From Alphaproteobacteria bacterium UBA6187 (lineage in GTDB: Bacteria > Pseudomonadota > Alphaproteobacteria > Rickettsiales > UBA6187): a stretch of 34,425 bases of DNA. The stretch spans positions 1 to 34,425 of the forward strand of contig DITJ01000024.1 in assembly GCA_002422795.1 (NCBI GenBank). The letters run 5' to 3'. Positions 15,372-22,371 of the stretch are shown here, piece by piece; the first letter of the stretch is position 1, and each line of letters starts with the position of its first letter. Made by a program: the position numbers and the translations under genes. A model generated the notes under the pieces. That model had not been told where the DNA came from. It was given only the letters and a program-made list of their open reading frames with translations, and did no database searches.

Positions 15372-16808
15372 ATGGAATTATATATTATTTCGCTTATAGC
15401 ACTTGTGTGTTTTTGTGCGGCTATTTATTCAACATATCAATGTTATGAAGCAAAGCACCGTTTGTGTGAGATAAAATCGCAGTATGTGATATCCAGCACT
15501 AAGGAAATAGAACTGCAAGCTATTTTGCGTACCCTGGAGAATGAAAATTTAAAATTGAGGGACCGGGCAATTCAAGCTGAAACGCATTTTTTCAATGTAA
15601 AGGAATTGTATAATAAAATTGAAAAAGAAAAAATTGAAGCAGTAAATTCAAGAGCGCAATTTGAAAAGCTTTATTACGAATCTACAAATGAATCGGAAAA
15701 GCAAATTGCTCTTGCAAACCAAAGGGTAACTGAAAGCGAAAGACGCATTAATGACTGGGAAAAACAACGTGAGCAAGCCTTTAAAGATGCCCGTGAAGCC
15801 ATGTTTGAAACCGGCAAGGAAGTGTTTAACAAAGAAGCCGAAGAAGTTACCAAGAAAACTTATGAGCAGTTAAGCAAAATTGCCGAGAAAGTAGGCTCCC
15901 TTTCCACAAATGTTGAAAACCATGATAAAGGCATAAATTTACTAATTAAATCAATGTCTTCACCTACCGCAGTTGGGCAATTCTCAGAAATTGGCCTCTC
16001 CAACATATTAAAAGAATATGGCTTGCTTGAAGGCCAGGATTTTATAATCCAGTATAGCATAGGCGCAGGTGATGGCTCAAAACGCCCAGATGCGGTGCTT
16101 TTCATCAGGGATAATATATTTGTTATCGATAGCAAAGCTTCAAAATTCTTCCTTGAACTGGCAGAGGCTGAAGGCAGCGGACGTGAGCAGGAAGTTATTG
16201 ACGGCATAAAGCGCAGCATGAATAACCACTTAAACTCCCTTGCCAGCAAAGGTTACAAGGAAGCAGTGATAGATGAAATAAAGAAATCCCGAGAGATTAA
16301 TGAAATCGGCAATGTGCAAATTGTAATGTTTTTATGCAATGAAGCCCATGTTAATAAAATTGCCGAAGCCGACCCTGAATTTGTATCAAAAGCAATTGCA
16401 AAGAATATCGTAATTTCCGGCCCTACCGGATTGCAAGGCTTGCTGGCTTTTGCGCGCTATTCAATAGCACGGCAAAAACAAGAGGAAAACCAGGAGCAGA
16501 TTATAGCTGAAATACGCAACCTGCTTGGTAGCATCAGCACTGTTATAGGTTATGTTGCGAAAGTTGGCAGCGGCATAAAATCCGCCTCAAAACATTATGA
16601 AAGCCTGGTGGCATCGGTAAACCGTACATTCATTCCAAAAATTACCAAAATCAATAAATTAGGTATTGATATGCCTGCAAACAAACCACTGCCATCCAAA
16701 CTGGAAAGCTTTGAAATTATCACCCATTCACAGCAAATTATTGAATCTGAAGCGGTTAATGAAGATGAAAGCAATGATAACAGGCTGATTGAGTTGGCAG
16801 TTGGGTAG
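15372..16808 (+). CDS. rmuC: DNA recombination protein RmuC
   Basis: This 478-aa product has an N-terminal membrane anchor (MELYIISLIALVCFCAAIYS), a long coiled coil (about residues 30-165) and a conserved RmuC core: SPTAVGQFSEIGLSNILKEY, then RPDAVLFIRDNIFVIDSKA, whose D...DSK acidic/lysine residues resemble a nuclease fold. In E. coli RmuC limits recombination at inverted repeats. The start is set at the ATG at 15372 with AGG about 9 nt upstream. A longer frame exists but overlaps glmU and its extra residues are not protein-like. The presence of many palindromes in this genome makes the gene contextually interesting. Confidence 0.92.
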   Translation: MELYIISLIALVCFCAAIYSTYQCYEAKHRLCEIKSQYVISSTKEIELQAILRTLENENLKLRDRAIQAETHFFNVKELYNKIEKEKIEAVNSRAQFEKLYYESTNESEKQIALANQRVTESERRINDWEKQREQAFKDAREAMFETGKEVFNKEAEEVTKKTYEQLSKIAEKVGSLSTNVENHDKGINLLIKSMSSPTAVGQFSEIGLSNILKEYGLLEGQDFIIQYSIGAGDGSKRPDAVLFIRDNIFVIDSKASKFFLELAEAEGSGREQEVIDGIKRSMNNHLNSLASKGYKEAVIDEIKKSREINEIGNVQIVMFLCNEAHVNKIAEADPEFVSKAIAKNIVISGPTGLQGLLAFARYSIARQKQEENQEQIIAEIRNLLGSISTVIGYVAKVGSGIKSASKHYESLVASVNRTFIPKITKINKLGIDMPANKPLPSKLESFEIITHSQQIIESEAVNEDESNDNRLIELAVG

Positions 16809-16854
16809 TTCTATAGTTAAACTAAATAATCCGGTAATTTCAAACCTGAAATAC

Positions 16855-16896
16855 TATACTTGATTCTAATCGGCAGTTTGAAACAGAATGAGTATA
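16855..16896. repeat. Half copy of the 163-bp inverted-repeat element
   Basis: ACTTGATTCTAATCGGCAG followed by TTTGAAACAGAATGAGTATA matches one terminal arm (about 42 bp) of the elements at 20174-20336 and 25985-26147. The rest of the element is missing. It lies between the convergent rmuC and chemoreceptor genes. Confidence 0.8.
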
Positions 16897-16902
16897 TATT
16901 TT

Positions 16903-18207
16903 TTAAGAATCTTTCAATGTGGTAATAAACATATTTATTTCCGTATCAAGGTTCCTAGAATGATCCATTAACTGGATGCATGATTTCATCATTTCATTTG
17001 CGGAATTGCGGTTATTTGTTGATGAATCAAAAATTGATACCATATTACTGCTTACAGTATTAGTATGAGAAGCTGCGTCATTAATATTACTGGCTATTTC
17101 TTGGGTTGAAGAATTCTGCTCTTCCACCGCGGCTGCTATTGTTGTTGATACGTTATTTATCTCCCCGATTGTAGTGCTTACATCAATTATCGAATTAACA
17201 GAAGTTTTGGTTTCATTCTGCATTGATGTTATAATAGTGCTGATTTCCTTGGTTGCTGTAGCTGTCTGGTTAGCAAGGTTTTTAACTTCTGATGCAACCA
17301 CTGCAAAGCCCCTGCCTGCATCACCGGCGCGTGCAGCTTCAATAGTGGCATTAAGAGCAAGCAGGTTTATCTGTTCAGCTATGTCGTTAATTATCCCTAT
17401 AACGGAACCAATTTTCTCTGCACTATTGGAAAGGTTATTTACAACATGACTAACACTTTCCGCCTTTTTTACGGCATCTTTAGTAATATTTGAGGATTTT
17501 GTAACTTGCTGGCTTATTTCCCTGATTGATGAAGAAAGCTCTTCTGCGGCACTTGCAACGGTGCTTACATTATTTGATGCTTGCTGCGCAACTGTTGTAA
17601 GATTTTGTATATTTACACATGTTGCTTCCGATGAAAAAACAACAAGGCGGGAGTTGCTTTCCATTTGCCTGGCTGAATTACTCACCATCTCAGCAATATT
17701 TTTTACCTTATTGTTAAAATCATCGCCTATCTTTCGCAATAATTCCCTTCTTTTTTCATATTCTTCTTTTTGGGTAGTATCAGCACGCTCACGTTCCATT
17801 TCACGCAATAATATACCGTTTTCCTTGAATATCTGAACATTCCTTGCCATGCTGCCTATTTCGGAAGGCAGGTTTGTATATGGCACATCTATATCATATT
17901 TTCCTGCTGCCAGCGCGCCCATAACTTCACATAAGGTAACGATACGCAACGTAACAATCCTGCGTATAGCCGTTAATGCAAATAAGTTAATACAAATGGC
18001 AATTAAAATTTGTGTTTTTAAATCAATCCAGAATAACGGTAGATATTCCTCGCCAAATATTGATTTTACATGCAGATAGCTTTGGGTTGCAAAGGCTATG
18101 CTAACTAACGAAAGTGCTATAATCAGAAGCTGGAGCTGGGTAGAAATACTACTGGAGAATTTTACAATTTTTTGTTTAAATGTATCTTCGACTTTCTTTG
18201 CTTCCAT
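16903..18207 (-). CDS. Methyl-accepting chemotaxis protein without large sensor domain
   Basis: The 434-aa product starts at the ATG at 18207 (MEAKKVEDTFKQK) with AAAGG upstream; a TTG at 18264 would add 19 residues and is less likely. Two membrane segments near residues 22-45 and 65-85 are separated by only about 20 residues. A HAMP region follows (GALAAGKYDIDVPYTNLPSE), then a signalling domain with the conserved hairpin tip EQINLLALNATIEAARAGDA and GRGFAVVASEVKNLA. With no periplasmic ligand domain it may sense membrane or cytoplasmic state. It implies a CheA/CheW system elsewhere. It is not in an operon with other chemotaxis genes. Confidence 0.92.
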   Translation of the reverse strand: MEAKKVEDTFKQKIVKFSSSISTQLQLLIIALSLVSIAFATQSYLHVKSIFGEEYLPLFWIDLKTQILIAICINLFALTAIRRIVTLRIVTLCEVMGALAAGKYDIDVPYTNLPSEIGSMARNVQIFKENGILLREMERERADTTQKEEYEKRRELLRKIGDDFNNKVKNIAEMVSNSARQMESNSRLVVFSSEATCVNIQNLTTVAQQASNNVSTVASAAEELSSSIREISQQVTKSSNITKDAVKKAESVSHVVNNLSNSAEKIGSVIGIINDIAEQINLLALNATIEAARAGDAGRGFAVVASEVKNLANQTATATKEISTIITSMQNETKTSVNSIIDVSTTIGEINNVSTTIAAAVEEQNSSTQEIASNINDAASHTNTVSSNMVSIFDSSTNNRNSANEMMKSCIQLMDHSRNLDTEINMFITTLKDS

Positions 18208-18267
18208 AACATTAATACCTTTAATCAGGTTCCAGGTGTTAGGTGGCATGGAAGGATTTCCCAAAGC

Positions 18268-18437
18268 TATAGTAATTTAATAATTTCCCGTTTTTGTAAT
18301 CGCGAGGAATCGAACGAAGTGAGCATAACACGGCTATCCAATGTTAACAATATCGATGCGATGGATTGCCACGTCGCGCTCCCAAGTGGTCGACTCCTAG
18401 CAATGACGATGGAGCCTTATTAAGTTAAATTACTATA
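18268..18437. repeat. Palindromic intergenic element E1
   Basis: An imperfect inverted repeat of about 170 bp. The ends are TATAGTAATTTAA and the complement TTAAATTACTATA. Inner arms pair AATCGCGAGGAATCGAACG-like sequence with CGACTCCTAGCAATGAC, around a centre at ATGTTAACAAT. The arm sequence GTCATTGC...GGAG resembles dispersed repeats often seen in alphaproteobacterial symbionts. It shares TGCTAGGAGT-type arms with elements E2 and E3. It fills the gap between purU and the chemoreceptor gene, and no gene was found inside. Confidence 0.6.
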
Positions 18438-18546
18438 TTTCCACCTAAAACACTTAAAGTCATTATGTAACATAAACCTTAATAAATTATTAAGATATAT
18501 GAGATGAAAATATTATATTTTATTAGATACACACCTAAAACCAAAT

Positions 18547-19401
18547 CTAAAACACTATAGTCTTATTGCCATTAAGCAGAACCCTATGTTCTATATGATA
18601 TTTTATAGCTTTGGCGAGAACTGATGATTCAATATCCCTACCAAGGGCAAGCAGTTGTTCCGGTGAGTGGGAATGGTTTACCCTAGTTACTTCCTGTTCG
18701 ATAATCGGGCCTTCATCTAAATCCTCGGTTACATAATGCGCAGTTGCACCGATTATCTTAACGCCGCGATCATAAGCCTGATGATAAGGCTTTGCGCCTT
18801 TAAAACCTGGAAGGAAGGAATGGTGGATATTTATAGCCTTGCCATGCAATTTTTTAGTAAGGCTGGGTGATAAAACCTGCATATAACGAGCAAGTACTGT
18901 CAGGTCTATTTCCAGTTTTTCGATAAGTTCGATTATTTTTTGCTCCTGCAAAGGCTTAGTATTGTTATCAACAGGCAAGTGATAAAACGGGATATCATAC
19001 CATTTAACCATTTTTTCCATATCAGCATGGTTGGAGATAACCGCCGGGATTTCTACAGGAAGCAAGCCGCTTGCATAGCGGTGCAGTAAATCATTAAGGC
19101 AATGCCCTTGCTTGGATACCATAAGCAGCAGGCGCATTTTATGATCGGAATTATATAATTTCCAATCCATATTGAATTTTATGGCTGTTGCGTTAAATTT
19201 TTCTTTTAAGCCTGCAAAGCCAAGATTATTTTCATTTGCAGAAAACACAACGCGCATAAAGAATTTCGATGTGGAGGGATCACCAAACTGCGTAGATTCA
19301 ATAATAAAGCAGTTATTTTCATGCAGGAATCCAGATACAGAGGCAACTATGCCAACAGTATCAAAGCAGGAAATGGTTAGTATGTAAGTATTGTTATTCA
19401 T
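18547..19401 (-). CDS. purU: Formyltetrahydrofolate deformylase
   Basis: PurU hydrolyses 10-formyl-THF to THF and formate, balancing one-carbon pools. The 284-aa protein has an N-terminal ACT-type domain (ILTISCFDTVGIVASVSGFL) and a C-terminal formyltransferase-type hydrolase domain with INIHHSFLPGFKGAKPYHQ and YVTEDLDEGPIIEQE. These carry the expected Asn-His and Asp active-site residues. Length matches the family. The ATG at 19401 is the only good start. It is flanked by palindromic elements E1 and E2 and is probably transcribed alone. Confidence 0.95.
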   Translation of the reverse strand: MNNNTYILTISCFDTVGIVASVSGFLHENNCFIIESTQFGDPSTSKFFMRVVFSANENNLGFAGLKEKFNATAIKFNMDWKLYNSDHKMRLLLMVSKQGHCLNDLLHRYASGLLPVEIPAVISNHADMEKMVKWYDIPFYHLPVDNNTKPLQEQKIIELIEKLEIDLTVLARYMQVLSPSLTKKLHGKAINIHHSFLPGFKGAKPYHQAYDRGVKIIGATAHYVTEDLDEGPIIEQEVTRVNHSHSPEQLLALGRDIESSVLAKAIKYHIEHRVLLNGNKTIVF

Positions 19402-19530
19402 AAGTTAGCCAATTTATAGTTGGCAATAAGCTATAGAATGTTAATTCTGTGTTGCCAACTGGTAAATGGTTATACTACCTAAATTTAGCCAATTATTACT
19501 TTTTTGATAGGTTTGTATCATAATGAGTAT

Positions 19531-19658
19531 ATATAGTGAATTTGCTTTTTATTTACGCTAGGAGTTCGAGGTGAGTAAAATTTTAGCGTAGGTTTTCTAC
19601 GTGAATTTTATGAATCCGATGAACGACAACGCGTAAATAAAAATGAAATTTACTATAT
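19531..19658. repeat. Palindromic intergenic element E2
   Basis: An imperfect palindrome of about 128 bp lies in the 19402-19782 gap. The outer arms are ATATAGTGAATTTGC..TTTATTTACGC and the complement of GCGTAAATAAAAATGAAATT..ACTATAT (about 28 bp with few mismatches). Inner arms pair GTAAAATTTTAGCGTAG with CTACGTGAATTTTAT. It contains CGCTAGGAGTTCGAGG, related to E1 and E3. The rest of the gap is A+T-rich leader of the following gene, and nothing coding is seen. Confidence 0.65.
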
Positions 19659-19782
19659 TTCCACATTACAAATAATTAATGTACCAGACACTTTCCCGCA
19701 ATATGCATAATCGTAATATCTCATTTATAGATTAGGGAGAAAACTCTAACTCTAACTTTAACTTTAAAAAGGAATGATTGTC

Positions 19783-20163
19783 ATGAAAAAATATATTATA
19801 TTATCTCTTACTGCTTCTGCAATAATGATTGGCGGAAATTTGGTTTCATATTCAGCATTTGCCCAGGAGGTTTCTCCGGCAGTTGTTCCTGAAGTTGTTC
19901 CTGAAACTGACGTTACCAAGCCGGCTGTAGGCATTGAAAAACGCATAGAAAACCAGCAAAAAAGAATTGATAAAGCAGAAGAAGCTGGCAAAATTACAGA
20001 TGAACAAGCTGCTAAGGGTGAAAAGCGTTTAACACATATAGAAAACAAACTTGAAAAGGCTGAGAGTGATGGCAAAGTTACAAAGAATGAAAGAAAGATG
20101 CTAAATAAGAATCTAAATAAAAACAGTAAAATTATTCATAAACAAAAGAAACATAACCAATAA
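19783..20163 (+). CDS. Small secreted helical protein
   Basis: The ATG at 19783 is preferred over the one at 19774 because AAAAAGGA ends 9 nt upstream of it. The 126-aa product has a clear signal peptide (MKKYIILSLTASAIMIGG, cleavage after AFA). A Val/Pro linker follows, then charged helices with two similar units: RIDKAEEAGKITDEQAAKGE and LEKAESDGKVTKNERKML. It ends KQKKHNQ. This helix-GxIT-helix pattern occurs in proteobacterial secreted proteins of unknown function. The stop is 11 bp before a 163-bp hairpin element that could end its transcript. Confidence 0.75.
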   Translation: MKKYIILSLTASAIMIGGNLVSYSAFAQEVSPAVVPEVVPETDVTKPAVGIEKRIENQQKRIDKAEEAGKITDEQAAKGEKRLTHIENKLEKAESDGKVTKNERKMLNKNLNKNSKIIHKQKKHNQ

Positions 20164-20173
20164 TATAATAACT

Positions 20174-20336
20174 TATACTCATTCTGTTTCAAACTGCCGA
20201 TTAGAATCAAGTATTTTTTGTTATAGGGAAAAGTTAAATCTGAAGTAATAGTGGCTCTATTTCAAAGATTTAACTTTTTTATATAACAAATAAAGACGGG
20301 GCATTATAATCGGCAGTTTGAAACAGAATGAGTATA
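20174..20336. mobile_element. 163-bp inverted-repeat element (MITE-like), copy 1
   Basis: The terminal inverted repeats start TATACTCATTCTGTTTCAAA and extend about 31 bp. Inner arms (AAGTTAAATCT / AGATTTAACTT, TTGTTATA / TATAACAA) make nearly the whole element one long hairpin. It has no coding capacity. An element of exactly the same length lies at 25985-26147 and a half copy at 16855-16896. Ends with TA at the junction suggest TA target sites as in IS630/Tc1-type elements; this is an inference. Confidence 0.8.
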
Positions 20337-20452
20337 TACCGTTTCCTTATCAATCAATCCGCTAGGAGTTTCGCCTGCGGTACGCGGAGCGTATTAAACA
20401 TACGTCAGCACACCAAGACCGCAGGCGCGGGTGATTAGATAAGGAATCGGTA
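20337..20452. repeat. Palindromic intergenic element E3
   Basis: An imperfect palindrome of about 116 bp directly abutting the 163-bp element. Outer arms TACCG..TTCCTTATC..AATCA pair with TGATTAGATAAGGAATCGGTA. Inner arms CGCCTGCGGT and ACCGCAGGCG are perfect. It contains CCGCTAGGAGTTTCG, related to E1 and E2. No gene is inside. Confidence 0.65.
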
Positions 20453-20458
20453 TTAACT

Positions 20459-20537
20459 ATATATCCACACCGCTTTTAACAATACGCTTAAGAGTATCTG
20501 TAAGGCCTTCCCTTTCCGGGTTTTCTTCTGCCCATCT
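20459..20537 (-). pseudogene. Internally deleted folE fragment
   Basis: The minus strand reads RWAEENPEREGLTDTLKRIV, then KSGVDI. The first part matches residues about 18-38 of the intact FolE (21654-22247) and the last six match its C-terminus (KSGGDI). The junction falls at CTTTTA, a short sequence present at both corresponding places in the intact gene. So this is a second folE copy that lost about 150 codons by deletion between short repeats. Confidence 0.8.
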
Positions 20538-20545
20538 GCTTAACC

Positions 20546-21268
20546 CTAAATATTAAACTTCAGGGTGCACTGTGGGCCTGTTTGTGAAGTATCATATGCA
20601 TTTGCACTAACACAGTTGCCAACAGTGTCATCGCCAATTACACTGCCCGTGGAAGGCAGGCCATCATCCTGCTTGCTATCTATACCAAATGCTTCATTTG
20701 TAGTTAATACAGGTCCATTGAAATTTGGGTGATCATAAGTTCCAAATCTAACAAACACTGGCTGCCCAACTCCTGCATTACCAATCTTATAGCCTGAGTT
20801 ATTTAGTGGCCCAATAGGATTATTATAATTACGGCGGCTTCCTCCATCGGCCGGATCACAAGAACCTGTAGTTGATTTTAGACTTTTCCATCCCGGAAGA
20901 TAACCTGCTAATACAAAATGCTTGAAAAAAACAGCATCTTCTTGTCCACTTGCTGAACTAATGTGTTTATCATTATTGCCATTAATATAAGTATCAGAAT
21001 TATCGCTACAATTAGGAAGAGTGGTTCTCCAGTTTGGCCAGTATGCTAGTGCATTGTTAAAGTCTCCCGGCAATTGATTATATTGTAATCTGAAATTTTG
21101 CATAGAAGACTTAAAAATCCCAACATGAGTAGAAATAAGCCGGATCTGTGCCGACTTTACAACCTGTTGACCTGCGGTCACCCCTGCCACTATCAACCCT
21201 ATGATAATAATCACTATTGATAGCTCAACAAGTGTAAATCCTCTTTTAGAAGAGTGATAATTATGCAT
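20546..21268 (-). CDS. Type IV pilin-like / pseudopilin protein 3
   Basis: This 240-aa protein starts with a standard prepilin signal, KRGFTLVELSIVIIIIGLIV, with Gly at -1. The globular part shares QYNQLPGDFNNALAYW and IDSKQDDGLPSTGSVIGDD with the pseudopilins at 12106-13633, but otherwise differs and has additional cysteines (NCSDNSD, GSCDPADGG, GNCVSAN, PQCTLKF). The gene is flanked on the same strand by intact folE upstream and the folE fragment downstream. Role as a minor pilin or secretion pseudopilin is undetermined. Confidence 0.85.
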   Translation of the reverse strand: MHNYHSSKRGFTLVELSIVIIIIGLIVAGVTAGQQVVKSAQIRLISTHVGIFKSSMQNFRLQYNQLPGDFNNALAYWPNWRTTLPNCSDNSDTYINGNNDKHISSASGQEDAVFFKHFVLAGYLPGWKSLKSTTGSCDPADGGSRRNYNNPIGPLNNSGYKIGNAGVGQPVFVRFGTYDHPNFNGPVLTTNEAFGIDSKQDDGLPSTGSVIGDDTVGNCVSANAYDTSQTGPQCTLKFNI

Positions 21269-21632
21269 TTCAATATACTCAAACTATTATGATTTATCAT
21301 TATAGCATAAATTAATTCTTTTTTATTAAGAAATATAGCAAAAATATTAGAGTAACTGAAAAGTCAGCAATTAGAGATTTCTAAAAATCATCTGTTAGCG
21401 AAAATTTTCTATTTGCAACTAATTTCAAGCAACTGTAGATATATTTTATTTATGCAACTGAGGTGTAAAGTCATTCCTAAGAGAGAACATTAGTGACTTA
21501 GAGTAGGCAATCCATCTTTCTTTATTGCTTATGCTGGATCGCTACCCCATACTCGCAACGCTTCGATTCGTTGCAATGAGGTTCTTTCCTTATTTTCCAT
21601 TTCCTATAATTGTGATGGTATAAATAGGTCGC
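21269..21632. other. Intergenic region upstream of pseudopilin 3
   Basis: About 360 bp of A+T-rich sequence holding the promoter region of pseudopilin 3. It includes a small hairpin GCAACG/CGTTGC (21555-21574) within a CATTGCAACG...GCGAG motif resembling element E1. No coding frame of note and no RNA gene were seen. Confidence 0.5.
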
Positions 21633-21655
21633 AAACAAGCTTTAGGAGCTTGTTT
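21633..21655 (-). terminator. Hairpin at the end of folE
   Basis: A perfect 9-bp stem AAACAAGCT/AGCTTGTTT with a 5-base loop overlaps the folE stop codon and would form at the end of the folE transcript. It is followed by only a short T run, so termination strength is uncertain. Confidence 0.5.
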
Positions 21656-22247
21656 ATATATCCCCACCGCTTTTATTGGGCGATGTAATTAAATCCATAA
21701 ATTCCTGTCTTGTGCGTTTATCCTCACGGAAAGCGCCAAGCATGTGGCTGGTTTGCATTATTGCACCGAATTTATGCACACCACGCGTACTCATGCATTG
21801 GTGAGTTGCCTCTATCACAACAGCCACACCTTTGGGCTGCAAAATATTATTTATTGTGGTTGCTATTTGCGCGGTTAGTTTTTCCTGTATCTGCATACGT
21901 TTTGCATAAATATCTACCACACGGGCAAGCTTGCTTATCCCTACAACACGGGTCATTGGAATATAAGCAACATGCGCCCTACCTATAATAGGCAGCATAT
22001 GGTGCTCACAATGTGATTCTATACGTATATCCCGCAGAACAACCATTTCATCATAACCTTCGGTTTCTGAAAAGGTGCGCTGCAGTATCTCCTCTGGATC
22101 GGTTCCATATCCTGAGAAAAATTCTTCATAACTTTTAACAACGCGCTTAGGGGTATCTGTAAGGCCTTCCCTTTCCGGGTTTTCTCCTGCCCATCTTATT
22201 AGTGTGCGTACGGCTTCTTCTGCCTGCTCCCTTGTTGGTTTATTCAA
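21654..22247 (-). CDS. folE: GTP cyclohydrolase I
   Basis: FolE converts GTP to dihydroneopterin triphosphate, the first step of folate synthesis (and queuosine precursors). The 197-aa protein has the zinc ligands Cys80 and His82/83 in ESHCEHHMLP and Cys151 in HQCMSTRGVHK, plus GISKLARVVDIYAKRMQIQE. Length is normal. The ATG at 22247 is supported by the family N-terminus. An internally deleted second fragment lies at 20459-20537 beyond the pseudopilin. Confidence 0.97.
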   Translation of the reverse strand: MNKPTREQAEEAVRTLIRWAGENPEREGLTDTPKRVVKSYEEFFSGYGTDPEEILQRTFSETEGYDEMVVLRDIRIESHCEHHMLPIIGRAHVAYIPMTRVVGISKLARVVDIYAKRMQIQEKLTAQIATTINNILQPKGVAVVIEATHQCMSTRGVHKFGAIMQTSHMLGAFREDKRTRQEFMDLITSPNKSGGDI

Positions 22248-22371
22248 TTTATTTCTCCCAAAGGATGTATTCTAAAATATAGAAAAGGAATTACTTGCAT
22301 AAATTCGTTATACTTTGCAAGTAATTTGTTATAAAGTAGGTATAATGTTATAACATTTAAAATGGAATATC

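Noticed and set aside
18207..18264. Longer start for the chemoreceptor at TTG 18264
   Set aside because: The ATG at 18207 has a better upstream AAAGG and gives a typical cytoplasmic N-terminus before the first membrane segment.
18299..18417. tRNA-like sequence in the GC-richer part of element E1
   Set aside because: It forms a long two-armed palindrome and not a cloverleaf, and there is no CCA-adjacent acceptor stem.
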